42,343 bases of DNA. It comes from Apostichopus californicus. Taxonomy: Eukaryota > Echinodermata > Holothuroidea > Aspidochirotida > Stichopodidae. Each line of letters starts with the position of its first letter. Positions within the stretch are counted from its first letter, which is position 1. The notes below the pieces were generated by a model that saw only the letters and a program-made list of their open reading frames with translations, searched no databases and was not told the DNA's origin. The stretch is taken from positions 1-42,343 of the forward strand of contig JAIPMN010002101.1 in NCBI GenBank assembly GCA_020650975.1, written 5' to 3'. Of this stretch, positions 11,401 through 23,300 are shown one piece after another. A program made the position numbers and the translations under genes.

Positions 11401-14400
11401 CAATGGAAGAAGGTAACATGAGCTGAAGGGTTCTAATTAATAATTTACTATTTGGTACCCCTACTACATGCCCTACTGCCCTTAGTAGATAGCACCTGGT
11501 ACCAATGGCAACAATGCCATGCGCCTTTAGTCAAGAGTGTAGCAGTTTGAAGGCTGTGTGAACGTCGTATGTAAAATACTGTGGTTCCCTCTGTGCAAAC
11601 TCTGCAAAACTTTTCACTTGGTAGCAATCTGCCCATTTTACGTAGCATTCTGCGATGCCGGGTTAACTATGCCCTGTTACAGAAAGTATCAAAAAGCAAA
11701 ATTTAATTTTCTTCAGACAATTTGAATGAGAGGCAAGCATTGTCAAGAAAAATAGCTATATTAAACTATTCCTCTGCACATTTAATGTAAAATTTGGTTT
11801 TTTTTCTATCCTCCGTTTTATTTTAATTTTATCAGATGATGAAGACCAAATCCTTGATTTGATAAGTAACAAAGAAACGGGAGAGAAAGAGCGAATTCCA
11901 AAGAGCCCTCTATCATCCTCATTGCCTGTAGATACCTTAAATACCGATTCTATGCAGTCAAGACCAGGTAAAGCAGTAGTATATGGTGGACTCACAGTCC
12001 CTTTAATATTTCATGATGGTTTGGTACTTAATGTTATTCTCATATTAATCACCAACCATTTTGGTTATGACTTGCGATCTAAGGATTGCATATTACAGCC
12101 CTGGCTGGATTATCATGTTGTGTCCTTGGGCAAGGCAAGGCAAAATTGCAGGTGTATGAATGTGGACCTGTGATTTAAACTTGTAAAGATAGTTCTGTGT
12201 GCTTGATTGTAGCCAGCACCCTGGGAATGCATAAAGGTTTCCATACTGTGTGCCCCTGGGAGTGGCTGTTTGAATTGCGCACACTTGGGTGTAATAAGAA
12301 TAATAATAATAATCAGGCAGTTAATTTTTACGACGATTAAGCGACCAGGAATGTTTGGGAAGCCTGGGAAGGGCTTATGGATTTCAACTTTCATGTCGGG
12401 TGGCTTCCAATTCAACAGTTTTAAATCGATTTTGGAATCCTTTCAATTTAGAAAGTCATTTCAGATGGGAAAAGTGTAGATTGCTCTTGGATGAAAAAAC
12501 CCACCTTACTATCACCCGGCCGGGTATCGAACCCGAACCTAAGATTGCTAAGCCTCATTTGGTTCAAATGCTACGGCCTTTGTCCACTTGGCCACAGCAC
12601 TGGTATAACATTTGTGTTACAAGTTACCAGTGATTTGTGGTTAATGGCTCGGTGTATGAGACTATAAGCCTTCAACTTAAGCTTTACTGCTGATATTCTA
12701 TAATAGTACCATTCATTGGCATGTCTAAACCAAATATATTTCAAAATAATGAAGAATAAACTCTTGACCATATTGAATTTGCTCTTGGATTACATTTAAT
12801 ACTTGCATTGGTTTCAAATTTCAGCATGCACTTAACCACTGCCATCCAGGAAGCATGTTTCTCTCATTGAGATAATTTATTCATCCAACTTGGCCTGCAT
12901 CAATATATCTAGTTTATTAATAATTATGTTTATTGGTGGGAGGAGAAGGGGGGTGGGTGGAGGGAAGTATCTCAAGGAAATATTATATCATCATCTTTTC
13001 ATGACATTCCTTTTGATAATTTCTGATTATGTTTGTTTTAAAAACAAAACTGAAGTAAGAATATTTTTTTCTCATGGTTTATTACATTTTAAGATTCTGA
13101 GATGTCTGAGCAAGCCATGGAATGTCTAGAGATGGTGGAGGCGGACATGAGACCGGTGGAGATAAAGTCTAAGGACATCTTGAGAATCGGTAAAGCACAC
13201 CCAAAAGCAGATGAACTGGTCATGAGATATGCATCCATAGGTGAGTTTAGCAGGTTAGAAAACAGATCTCTCACTCATCTGACTAACATTATGATGACGA
13301 GGAAACTGACTGACGATTGGAACGACCAGATTTATCAAGTGGTAAAGATCGGACTGACCAGCATGGTGACCTCAAGAAATACAGACTCCGTGTTGAACCA
13401 CCTAAGCCATTTATTTCTAAGGTGATGGATTCATCCAGATGGCTGTTTCCCATTCACTGTCCTTGTTTTTCTTTTTTTTTCATGTTTTTATATTTTTTAT
13501 ATTTTTATATTTTTTTTTCATTTTCCTTAGATGACAGGAAGCAGAAAGGTGCCTACAAACACAGCCAGTATTACCTCAAATACGGAAACCCAAACTTTGG
13601 CGGCTACAAGGGACTGGTCAGCTTGTCCAAGTAAGTCACCATACCGAACTGACCAGGATGGGCAAAATTGATGAAAATGAACCCAAGTAACAGTTTTAAG
13701 TGATTACCCCTAACGGAATCAATATATTCATCCTTCCTACATCCTCGCAATCACTATTTTTTAATTTTGGTTGGAATGACAAGAAAAATAGTTGCAAAGA
13801 ACACCATGCAGTCAAATGCAGTCAGGCCGTAAAAACCAACAGGCAGTATTTTACTACTATCATTTTTACGTCACCTTTTGAAAATTCATCTATTTGCAGA
13901 CGTCAGCAGTACAGAGATGGTAAATATCAGCCAGCGACCTCCGACAGACGCAAGAGGAGGCACGGACACCAGGAGGATTGGGAGGCGGAGGAAGAGGAGA
14001 ACCTCCATCCCAGGAAGAGGAAACCAGATGAAGCCGAATCAAGTACGTTGAGTCGGGACAAAATTTTTAACCTTTCTCTCTTTGTATCTTGACTATTAAA
14101 CCCAAAAGCCAAAGCTTGACTTGAACACAGGCCTGATGACAGAGAGGGAGAGGGGAGGGGAGGGGAGGGGTGGGGAGGGGATGGGTGGGGAGGGAATGGG
14201 ATGGGTGGGGAGGGGTGGGGAGGTAAGGGGACTCCAGCACTGGGGCTTGGTGTCAATGATGGGGTCAGAGGGAATATGGGATGAAAAATTATGTATTTCT
14301 CTTTGTTGTACTAAGCTTCTTTAAAAAGGAGCCCCAGTGATATAATTTTCCCGAGACCCGACCTGGCCCGCCACGCGACTGCTCGAACATTTATATATTT

Positions 14401-15723
14401 TTTAGAAACGATAAATTTTTAATTCTTTTACATATTGCAGAAGGACAAACCACGGACTTGAGAGAACGTCTAAAGAAAGGAACCGCCAAGAGACACTCGT
14501 CCGGAAGCGAAGGAGAAGAGGAGGTTGGGGAGAAGAGAGGCAAGGAGGACGCCGTGGATGAAGAGGCAGAAAATCTGGATGCAGAACTGAAGCATGCGAT
14601 GGGCAACGTCTCCCCGAAACGGAAAATGCAAATGTACGCCGATGAGGTGGAAGCTGAATTAAAGAAATTTAGGTTGGTTTTGTTTGTTTTTCCCTTTCCA
14701 TCATGGTTTACCAGTTTAGCTTTTTAAAATAAGTGCCCTGCAATATCAATCTGAAAGTTTGAAAGTCTTAAAAATGACATTTTACCAATTTGGTCGTGGC
14801 TATATTTCTTTTGAGAAAACGAGTAGTTGTGGCCTGGGAGAGGAGTCTTCAGTTGAGGAGTTCTCACAACCCAACCCCTTTTTGGAAAAGAAATGTATTT
14901 GGAAGATTACCAACATGAATTTTGGTGTTGAAAAGCAATATGCATTGTCGGATCAGAATGGTTGATAGAATGTTGCCTCGAACAATCTGCATTTCTGCGC
15001 TCGAGTTGGAGTAGGCAGATGGCAGAATCATCCCTGCTTTTATTACGACTTCGTCGGATCCGTGTGACCATAAAATCTGGAATTGTTTTGCAATATTGGA
15101 CGTCCACGTGGACACTCACCTCAGATAGCAAGAGTAGGACATATCTGGGAAATCGGGATGTATGATAAACCTAGACCAATCAGTTTCTTAATTACACAAA
15201 TATTGTATTCCATCTCTCTTTATGAGTCATATATTGTTATTAGTAGTTCATGGTGATGGCTCACTTTATTTAAAAGGAAAAATAAAAACCCAAATTACTT
15301 CCAGTCTTCAAAGTTGACTCGACATTGAAATTTTGTCTTGAAATCTGGAATATTTTGTTTCGTCGTCATAGGGAGGAGGTGGGACACCAGGAACCTCTGT
15401 ACAAGGTCAGAGATGCTAGGGAGGGCCTCAAGAATCGGTTATCCGTCCGGGATCGGTTGGGGCATATACGGGGAGCTCCCACGCCGGCCTCCTCGCTGGA
15501 AAATCTCAAAATCATCGTGGACACGCAGGACGACATTTCCGAGAAGTCTTCATCGGAGGAAGAAGAAGAGGAGGAGGTGGAACAAGAGGAGAAGAGTTCA
15601 AAGGTCAAGGGCGCCCTCCATCAGGACGACGATCTGAGAGCTTGGCTGCACAACCGTGAGACCAGCCGCAAACTGCTGGAAAATTTACCGTCGTTGAAAA
15701 TTGAATTCCAGGATGACACATAG
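5453..15723 (+). CDS. NCBP3: nuclear cap-binding protein subunit 3, 11 coding exons
   Basis: NCBP3 binds capped mRNA in the nucleus with NCBP1 and supports mRNA processing and export. Coding exons: 5453-5692, 6778-6852, 7338-7464, 8243-8368, 11248-11412, 11836-11967, 13094-13240, 13531-13630, 13900-14042, 14441-14672 and 15372-15723. All have GT-AG borders and matching phase, giving 612 residues (human about 620). An acidic N-terminus leads to NKTGTFVTGIDVLSKEA (about 91-107), then an RRM-like core with GVDDMSTKDIF (161-171) and the cap-site WVDD (184-187; human WLDD), SQYYLKYGNPNFGGYKG (349-365), a charged middle, QMYADEVEAELKKFR, and LENLPSLKIEF at the end. An in-frame stop lies upstream of the ATG. 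Exon 1 has little conserved sequence, but its phase-0 donor joins exon 2 exactly. Confidence 0.93.
5693..6777 (+). other. NCBP3 intron 1
   Basis: This intron starts at GTATAG and ends at ACAATAG. It contains a 93-codon open frame (6469-6750) with a basic run (RSRKKKEKGK) and an acidic end (FHEDDIDFNF) that stops 27 bases before exon 2. I do not recognise it and it does not fit the NCBP3 frame. Confidence 0.7.
6928..7120. repeat. 40-bp tandem repeat, about 4.8 copies, in NCBP3 intron 2
   Basis: Units begin near 6928, 6968, 7007, 7047 and 7088, each starting ACTGAAA and carrying AAATTCCATACTTTAGAAGTT. The first three are nearly identical and the last two are diverged. Confidence 0.9.
8369..11247 (+). 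other. NCBP3 intron 4, the gene's largest
   Basis: About 2.9 kb between the exon coding WVDD and the exon coding NVVWLD. It holds an imperfect inverted-repeat element (8414-8597), a C run near 9189, and an imperfect direct repeat (about 9410-9470 and 9618-9680, sharing AAGTATGTTATGAATT). Overlapping open frames on both strands near 9675-10069 match nothing I know. The rest looks featureless. Confidence 0.75.
8414..8597. mobile_element. inverted-repeat element (MITE-like) in NCBP3 intron 4
   Basis: The left arm (8414-8456, core CTGTCTCCTCACAACAACAG) pairs with the right arm (about 8548-8597, core GTTGTGTGGAGACAG) with a few mismatches and small gaps. The arms enclose about 90 bp with no coding capacity. 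The form fits a small non-autonomous DNA transposon. No clean target duplication was seen, so the superfamily is open. Confidence 0.55.
12296..12602 (-). mobile_element. tRNA-derived SINE in NCBP3 intron 6
   Basis: Read on the minus strand from about 12600, it opens with a tRNA-like head: an A-box-like TGGCCAAGTGG and a B box GGTTCGATACC (12519-12540), spaced as in a leucine- or serine-type tRNA. An unrelated body of about 200 bp follows, ending in an (ATT)n tail at 12296-12316. Head, body and simple tail are the normal order of a tRNA SINE. A working tRNA gene is unlikely, because the acceptor-stem ends do not pair. Confidence 0.75.
14143..14225. repeat. GGGGA-type homopurine tract in NCBP3 intron 9
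   Basis: About 80 bases of GGGGAGG, GGGGTGG and GGGATGG units on the + strand, between coding exons 9 and 10. It is highly G-rich with many runs of four G and could form quadruplex structures in the transcript. The open frames across it are repeat artefacts. Confidence 0.85.
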
Positions 15724-16023
15724 ATGTAGAGATGAGGGGTGACCGATGGGTAGAAGAAGAATTATCATTCATGAAACCTTATGGAGAGGATCCTAGTGGT
15801 TAATGTAGTGCAAATGGATTGGCATACAGTATGTGTGTGAGAGGGAGAGAGTGAGTGAGAGAGTCTGTTATGGAAACCTGGGAGAGTTACAGACTTTTTT
15901 ATCTGTGCCAAAATCCTTTGAATATGTTTTTAAAATAGAAATGTTTGGACAAGCATTCTTCGTTGTTTGCTTGTAATCATCCCACTGACCTCTAGAATAA
16001 TTCATGTTGCTTTACAATGGGCA

Positions 16024-16029
16024 AATAAA
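16024..16029 (+). terminator. polyadenylation signal AATAAA of NCBP3
   Basis: The first canonical AATAAA after the NCBP3 stop, about 300 bases downstream, followed by a T-rich stretch. It would give a 3' UTR of about 320 bases. Later signals may also be used. Confidence 0.6.
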
Positions 16030-16049
16030 GTTTTTAAAGGAATTTTTTA

Positions 16050-19000
16050 GTGAAAAATCGGATCCAGTCCTACCGGGTTAATTCCCTAACTTGTGTACTG
16101 TTAATATAAAAAAAATGTTTTTAAATTGGCATTAGTAGCCAGTGTGCTGCATGGCAGATTCATCCATTTCAAAAACGTTGTGATCTCTTGTCAAGCTACC
16201 ATAATTATAAGACTTACAGCATCACTGGTTGAAGACATATAAAAATCTTATCTTCAGACAATGGCAAGTGTCAGATTTCTTTCGCCTCCGGCAAAGGAAT
16301 CACAACTGATTGAAAAGTCAAATATACAGCAGGTCTATCATATCTATTACAGCATTTTACAAACCTTAGGTTGACCACAAGCAGTTAATCTAAGTCTATA
16401 AGTTTCTTAATATGTTTGAAAAATCTTCTGCTAGCGGTGGAAAAGAGTTCTGAAAAGAAAACGTTACCAAAAGGCCATCCGGGTTAGGATTGACTGTGGC
16501 ACCTTTGTGGCGTTGTCCTCAAAGATTTATTAAAGAGTTATGAAAAAACTAATTTGATTATGGGTAGGTGTAAGAGCTCAAGGCAATAGTAGCTGTAACC
16601 GACCTTGAAACAGTTCGTAATTCGTTTTTAACTGATGGTATTGCTATATCAATGGTTCGAACCAATACTAAGATTACAGGCTGCGAGGCACATAGCTTCA
16701 ATGAATCAATAATTGTGTTTGTCTACAACTTTCATACCTCCCTGTTCATGTATAGCTTTAGAAGGAGGGTGACCTTGTACCCTAAGATTGTCTTAAGCTT
16801 AACAATCAGGAAGGGAATGGGGTAACTTTAACGTTACATGCTTCAAACCCCTTTCCCCTGCACACATCATCACCCCCCCCCCCCTTCCCCATAGTTATAC
16901 TTCTATCAGGTTCAACTCAACACAATATTTTAATCTGTGGCACCTTGAATACCATATAGCTAGTATTAATCACGGTTAGTAATTGGTACCTGTGAGGGAT
17001 TTGTTCTATGTTCCTGAGTGTCTGAGCACCTCATAGCACTCTCTTTGGTTTGTTTAACCATCTCTTACTCAAGACACAAAAGCAAACATCATTATTGATC
17101 TATGAGATGGAGATAACTTCCCCACACATAGATGAACATTCTTATTTCCATTGGGAGATATTACAGATTTTATGTAACTTCTTCACATGCAAGGCTGGAG
17201 ACTTGATCAAGTCAACAATTGACATCATCAAACCACATGTGCTTCATTTTTGTATGTTTTTATGATTATTATTATTATTTTTTGGGGGGCAATGTTAATT
17301 TTCAATAATGGAAATGGGTTTTTGCAAATGTTGAATCTAAAATATTGAAGCTGTTTGTAACATGACGTAATGGTGCCAGTGGTTTCATGGTCCAAGCAGC
17401 TAACATTCCACCTTGAAAACAAGAAAGAAAACACAAAGGGGAAGTAAACAATGCCAGGTCCTGAACAGGTGTGGATATGTACCATATTGGTATTACAGAT
17501 GCAGCTAACCGGTGCAGGAGTAATACATGTCCGCTGTGTGGGCAAAGTGGCACTACGACATCAAAAGATTTGCAAACTGACAGCTCCAAGACATGAATCT
17601 CTCAAGTGATACAAGATATTCCTAAGCTGGTTACAAGATTTTTTTTCTTGACATAAGCTAAGGATGATGGTTGAATTTGTGTCTCTTTTAACATAGGTAT
17701 TGTCAAAAGGAGCCAACATGAATTGCTAATTTAAGACATGAATTTGTTCATTTAAGTTTGAACTATTTTATGATTTATCAATTTCCATGGAGAGTGAATA
17801 AAATTGACAATGTGTACAGAGTTTTGAAATCCACACTGTGGTTTTACCTTTTTCGCATACTTTTTTATGGCTCGCATTTTTCGTTTTATCAAATTGTCTG
17901 CATTCACCTTTCCTCACAGATATTTTCAGAGTTTGGGATAAGAGCGGAATTCCATTAATACTTTTCCTTCTCCCGTGTCATTTCAAACCCAGTAATACTT
18001 TAATTTGTCAGGATTACATTGTCACATATTTTATATCAGAACGTTGGGAGAACCTCCCCAGAAACTTGGTCTAAAACTTGAATTACTTAATGGCAGATTT
18101 GCAGTAATGGTGAGTCAGAATCCATGAGAAATGACACAATAATAATTAATAATTAATTAATAATAATTAATCCATCTTGTTAAAAGAACATTTCTTACCG
18201 ATGTGCTGAATCTTTTGAAAATTCAGGGTCACCTTTTATCAGTGTAGTTGCCTGGAGATGCTCACAAGAAACTCAAGGACTGACTTTTGCTGATCGGCAG
18301 CTAAATTATTCGTGGAATGACTTGATGCATCATTCATTTTCAACTCAGGTCTGTAACCTCATTTCTTGATTTATATTTCAGATATTGACACAAGAAACTA
18401 AAAAATCTCTCAAAATGCATGATTGTTTATTATTTTTCTATCTTCCAATTTTCATACTGATAACTTTCATTTTGCATTGATGTGTCTGAGAACATTCCAC
18501 ATAATAATATAACATGCATTTCTCACATGTACATATTCATAATTTAAGTTTTGTTTAACTGAATTCTCACTTTCGTAAACAGTCCTCGAAGGAATATTCC
18601 AGTGACACAATTGATCGTTGCACAACTTTATACACTCAATTTTATTTCCATTCACTAGATGAAAACCTCATTCTGGTGTCACCTTGTACTACTTTTATAA
18701 CCTTGATCGTTTGCAATAATCTTTCTGGCAACAGTTGGGTGAATGATATCACCATGGCAACTGAGTTGAAAATACCTTGTATTAACAAAAGAAGGCAATA
18801 CTCTTACAAAAATATTGATATCTGGAGAGAAAAGAATTGGAATGATTCCAAATCAAAACACCAGGCTTTTAAAAGGAACTAAAGATGTTTAAGAATACAT
18901 TTTTGGGATGATTTCAAAGACCACTGTCTGAAAAATTTGTTTTCCTGGAGTTGAGGAGTGGTTTTATAATTAACCTAACTAAAAAGTTCAAACGCTGTAA

Positions 19001-20396
19001 GAACACAATATTGGATGGGGGGAAAACAATAAATGTCTTTCCAATTAGTATTAGAGTACCACTGGAGTATCCCTTTGTAAGGAATTAGACATTTTCTCAA
19101 CTATACCTCCCTATCTGAAGATACTTAAGAAAATCTGGTCATTTTGTGAATAGGTAATAACTTTCAAATCCCCTTCGACCCACCGTAGAACGACATATCC
19201 CTTGAATTTATATCAAATGGAATGATCGCTCATATTTCTACGGTATCTTTACACGGTCCATTTGATCTCAAATCGGTAACTCCATGATTACACATTCACT
19301 TTTCTTTTTCAAAGTTCATACATAATTATAACAGAGAGTATTGCAACAGTGCCAATGCCTCATGCATTCGAGATATTTAAAAAAAAAAACACCCAGTTTA
19401 TACCAGACCCCAATGACAACATTCTGAACTAAAAAGGTTTTCCTGCTCGGACACACAGACATTTCTGCCATTCCATGATTCCTTTCCATTTTCGACAAGG
19501 AGCCTTGAAATTGTGTCTCGGAATCTCTGTTACCACTAACATATGGATTGACCTTCCATACAATATCAGAGACTCATACATTTTTCATGCATATTACCAT
19601 GTCACAACTTATCACCAGTCAACAGTCAAAGAGTCCCGATGTACATCTAGAGATGTACCAGTCATAAAATTACTTGATTTTGAATTTTTTTTGCATAAAA
19701 GCACTCGATTGTGAAATTGTTAAATTAACAAACTTTGGCACACTGACCCCCTCCCCCCTCCCGGTTTGGCAGGTATGGTACTTGAGGGATTGAACAGTCC
19801 ATCAGCCTTTCCCTCTTTTCACATGTATGAAGAACATTTTGTTTCATACATGTCTGAAGTCACAAAACATGATGCAAGTTGAAACATAATTTGCACAATC
19901 GCTATCTTTTGCTTTCAAGGCAAGAAGACATTACTTTCAGACTACGCTGAATTTATCAAGCATCAACAATGGCTCAACAGCCTGAGAGTGGTTTCATTTT
20001 GAAAAATGACGGCGAAAGCAAACACAAACAGCTTGAAATGGAGACAGCTTCAAAATAAATCTTTCAATGAGAAAATACATAATTGGTACAAAAAAAAACG
20101 CTTCCAAACTTGGAGCCCGAATCAAATGGCCCTTTGTAATGTCATGAATTTACTATTATCTCTTTCGAGCTGTTTGTCTGTGTATAACATGACAATAAAC
20201 CATACAAGTGCAAGCAGACCGTGTGACAATTCACTCTGATCGATAGAGATGTGATTTGAAATACTTCCCATCACGCATTTTTCCTTGAAAGCCCAGCATG
20301 CACCTGAACTAGCTGATACTTCAGCACCATCCATGATTAAGCCTCAATATAAGAGACTACTGTAAGGTACACAGATACACTGTGTCAATGGCTATG
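16050..20396. other. intergenic stretch between the 3' ends of NCBP3 and USP30
   Basis: No supported gene. It contains a C run near 16868-16886, short (TTA)n tracts near 17266 and AATAATTAATT repeats (18140-18171). A 39-codon open frame (17477-17596) carries a CPLCG motif. The right part may be the 3' UTR of USP30 (minus strand); minus-strand AATAAA signals occur at 18641-18646 and 18426-18431 but are far from the stop. Confidence 0.6.
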
Positions 20397-23300
20397 TCAC
20401 ATCCTTTGATAGTAAAGCATGTAGGCTTTCTGTGAGAGTACATCAGTCAATGTTGCTGTGGTAACATGTTCATCAGATATGCATAACCACTTTTTGCAGA
20501 TCGGTTCGTCTGTTAATGAAGGCGCTCTTCTGTAGGTCAAGAAATGGCCACTAACTGCATCGCCCATATGAACAACAGCTGACATGAGACGGTAACCGAG
20601 GTTACCAGAACTGAAAGAAAGACAATTCTAAATGGTTAAGCCGAGCAAGATTATCAGCTAACGTATTCGCATATTTGACTAAATATCATCTCTTCTAGAT
20701 GGTCGATTCGCAGAAAGAAAATGTTTATAACGCACGCACATACACTTATTCATTACGGTATATCAGAGAAAGATCTCACTTCTAAGGACGGATGAGTCCA
20801 GTAAGTTTGTCAGCTACCGTATTTGTATGACTAACTTAATATCTTCTCATCTAGATGATTGACTGACAGCAAAAAAATTGATTAATGCACATACAATGAT
20901 TCATTAATAGTATGTTAGTGAAAGATGTTCTGTGAGCTCACCCCACAAGTGACATAGCCCGTAACTCAAAAAGTGATGGATTCCCAACACTCTCCAAAGC
21001 CTACTGTTTTTCTGAGTGCAACCTATCATACATGGATATACAGGTACACAATAGAGGAACAAAACTTGCATGCTAACAGAGTAAATATTGGATTGATTAG
21101 GAGGTCACCACCCCACTCCTATCCCCCTCCCCCCCCCCAGATTGCCTGACCCATCTGTCTACCTCTGCTTCTATATTTCTAAATGAAATCAATACCTGAG
21201 TTCATTATCACTATTTGATGACCGATGACTATCACTGCAGGGTGGAAGTGATTTGTTTCTTCTCAGAATGGACTGCAACTTCCCTGGAAACATTGGGAAC
21301 GCTGTAGGGGCAGCTGGCAATAAATCCCCTCCAATAAAATTTGGCTTGGTTAAATTTTCATTGCTTAAATTTGTTGGAAAAATTAGAAGAAGAAAATGAT
21401 GAGAGGTTTTTTCTTTTTCCTACTTACATTAAGGTTGAATTTTCTTGTATAGACACCTCACAGTTTATCTGCTGTACCAGAATCATCATATTAAGGTGGG
21501 GGGGGGGGAATGTTTTGTGAAGTGGGAATCAATTATTTGGTTGAGTCTGATACTAAATTATTCCATTTAACTCCAGGACCATTTCAATAAAACCAGAAAG
21601 ATCAGGATGAATACATCCTAAACCAGTGGCCCACAACCTTTTTAGACCACATCTCCTCAAAACCTGTTGCAATTTAGCATCCCTCCTCCCCCAACCCCCC
21701 TCAACTCTATCATTACAATGCCACTAGAATATGTTAGCTAATGTGTTGCTCGGCTTCCTCACCACAGGTGACATTGCAATCATGAGATTGGCACACAGTG
21801 CCATTGGGTCCAACTCATTATGATACTTTGACTTGAGATGAAAGTTAAAAAATTTTCAACAATTTTCTGAAGCGATCCCACGACCTGTCAAAAATCCTTT
21901 GCTTTCTAAACATTGGGTTGAGGACAGTCATACTTAACAATTGACTCACTCTAATTTAGGTTAGTTCCGTTCATTACTGAAGAAGCAACTTAAAGAGTGT
22001 AAAACCAAAAAGAGTGTAAAAACAAAACTAATGACACAAACTGATTATGCTTATGGCTACTTTAAACAATCTCTGTGTTTATAAGGATTGCCATGAAGCT
22101 AAAATAGAATACACAAATTCCTTTAAAAAAGTAAACTTTTATTGGTTACCTGCAATGTACTCCTAGCCATAGTTGGGTAGTACTACCAAACACTACCCCC
22201 CCCCCCCACCAACCTCCTCCTCCCAGCCCTGCCTGCATTCTTCCAAACCAAATTTGAAATATCCTCGTACCTTTTCGGATTCGTTTGAATGTTCCAATAT
22301 TGTAACAAATTATTTCGGTTATCCGATGATGATGAAGAGCCGACTACGTGGTGGAACAATGTCATGTCCAGCTTCTCTGGGAACATGACGTGTTCATCCT
22401 TCCTCATGGGTATGCCCGTGTCAGTCCATATCACACGCTGGACATGAATACATAGGCACTGGGGTAGCTGATAAAAAACAACAACAACAGATTTGACAGC
22501 ATGTCAGAACCATGGATTTTGGTTTGCAGATGGGAAGAAAAGGGGAGGGATGATGAATTTTGAAGGAATACAAAAATCATGTATTTTTGGTTTGCAGGTG
22601 GGATGGGTATGGTGTCATTGGTGTGAATGGAATGGGCCCCTTTAAACGTTATCACGGGGTAATTTGCAAATTCGACTGTCCTTAGGGCTACTAGAAGGTG
22701 GAGCCTCAGAAAATTGATGAACATCGCTGTCATTTCAGACTGTACAAACCACATTTGCAAATTGTTTTCAGTGCAGTTAGGGAAGGAACCTAGCCTAACA
22801 CTGTCTCAACCCTGTCAACCGTTATGGAGGTAACCAGGGAAAATGGGAGGGGGGGTGGGGGTGGGAGGGACTAGACTTGACAGAATGATATCATCCTTTG
22901 GTAATTTGAGGGGAGAGGAAGGAGATGGGGAGGGAAGGTTTTGGTTTCACAAATTTAAGCATTAATGATCCATGTATACTAAATATGCTATAATTTATCT
23001 TTAATGCAATCTGCATGGATGGCTTGGCTTGTCTGACTCATTGTATCTAATTGGTATCTAATTAATAATAGACTATAACCCTAGGTGATCTTTTCACCCC
23101 CACCGATATATTCTTTAATCATGTCACCGGTACATTGCTCTGAAACTTTTTTTCAAGATATTTGTTCTTGTCCAACATGGTGCAAGAGGCTGGAACCTGG
23201 TCTACATTGTACCTGTCTACATGGTACCTGGTCAACATGATACCTGGTCTACTGGAAGAAAATAACAAACTAAAAATACTGATTTTCGATACAATTTCAT

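Noticed and set aside
12515-12602. Possible tRNA gene on the minus strand
   Set aside because: A and B boxes are present, but the acceptor ends do not pair and an unrelated body with (ATT)n tail follows, so it is a SINE head.
14864-15165. Several overlapping frames in NCBP3 intron 10
   Set aside because: Frames are open on both strands with no conserved motif, and the NCBP3 phase passes cleanly over this intron.
21623-21720. CAGTGGCCCACAACCTTTTT as one end of a hAT/Charlie-type element
   Set aside because: The terminus looks right but I found no matching opposite end or target duplication nearby, so it is mentioned only under the intron.
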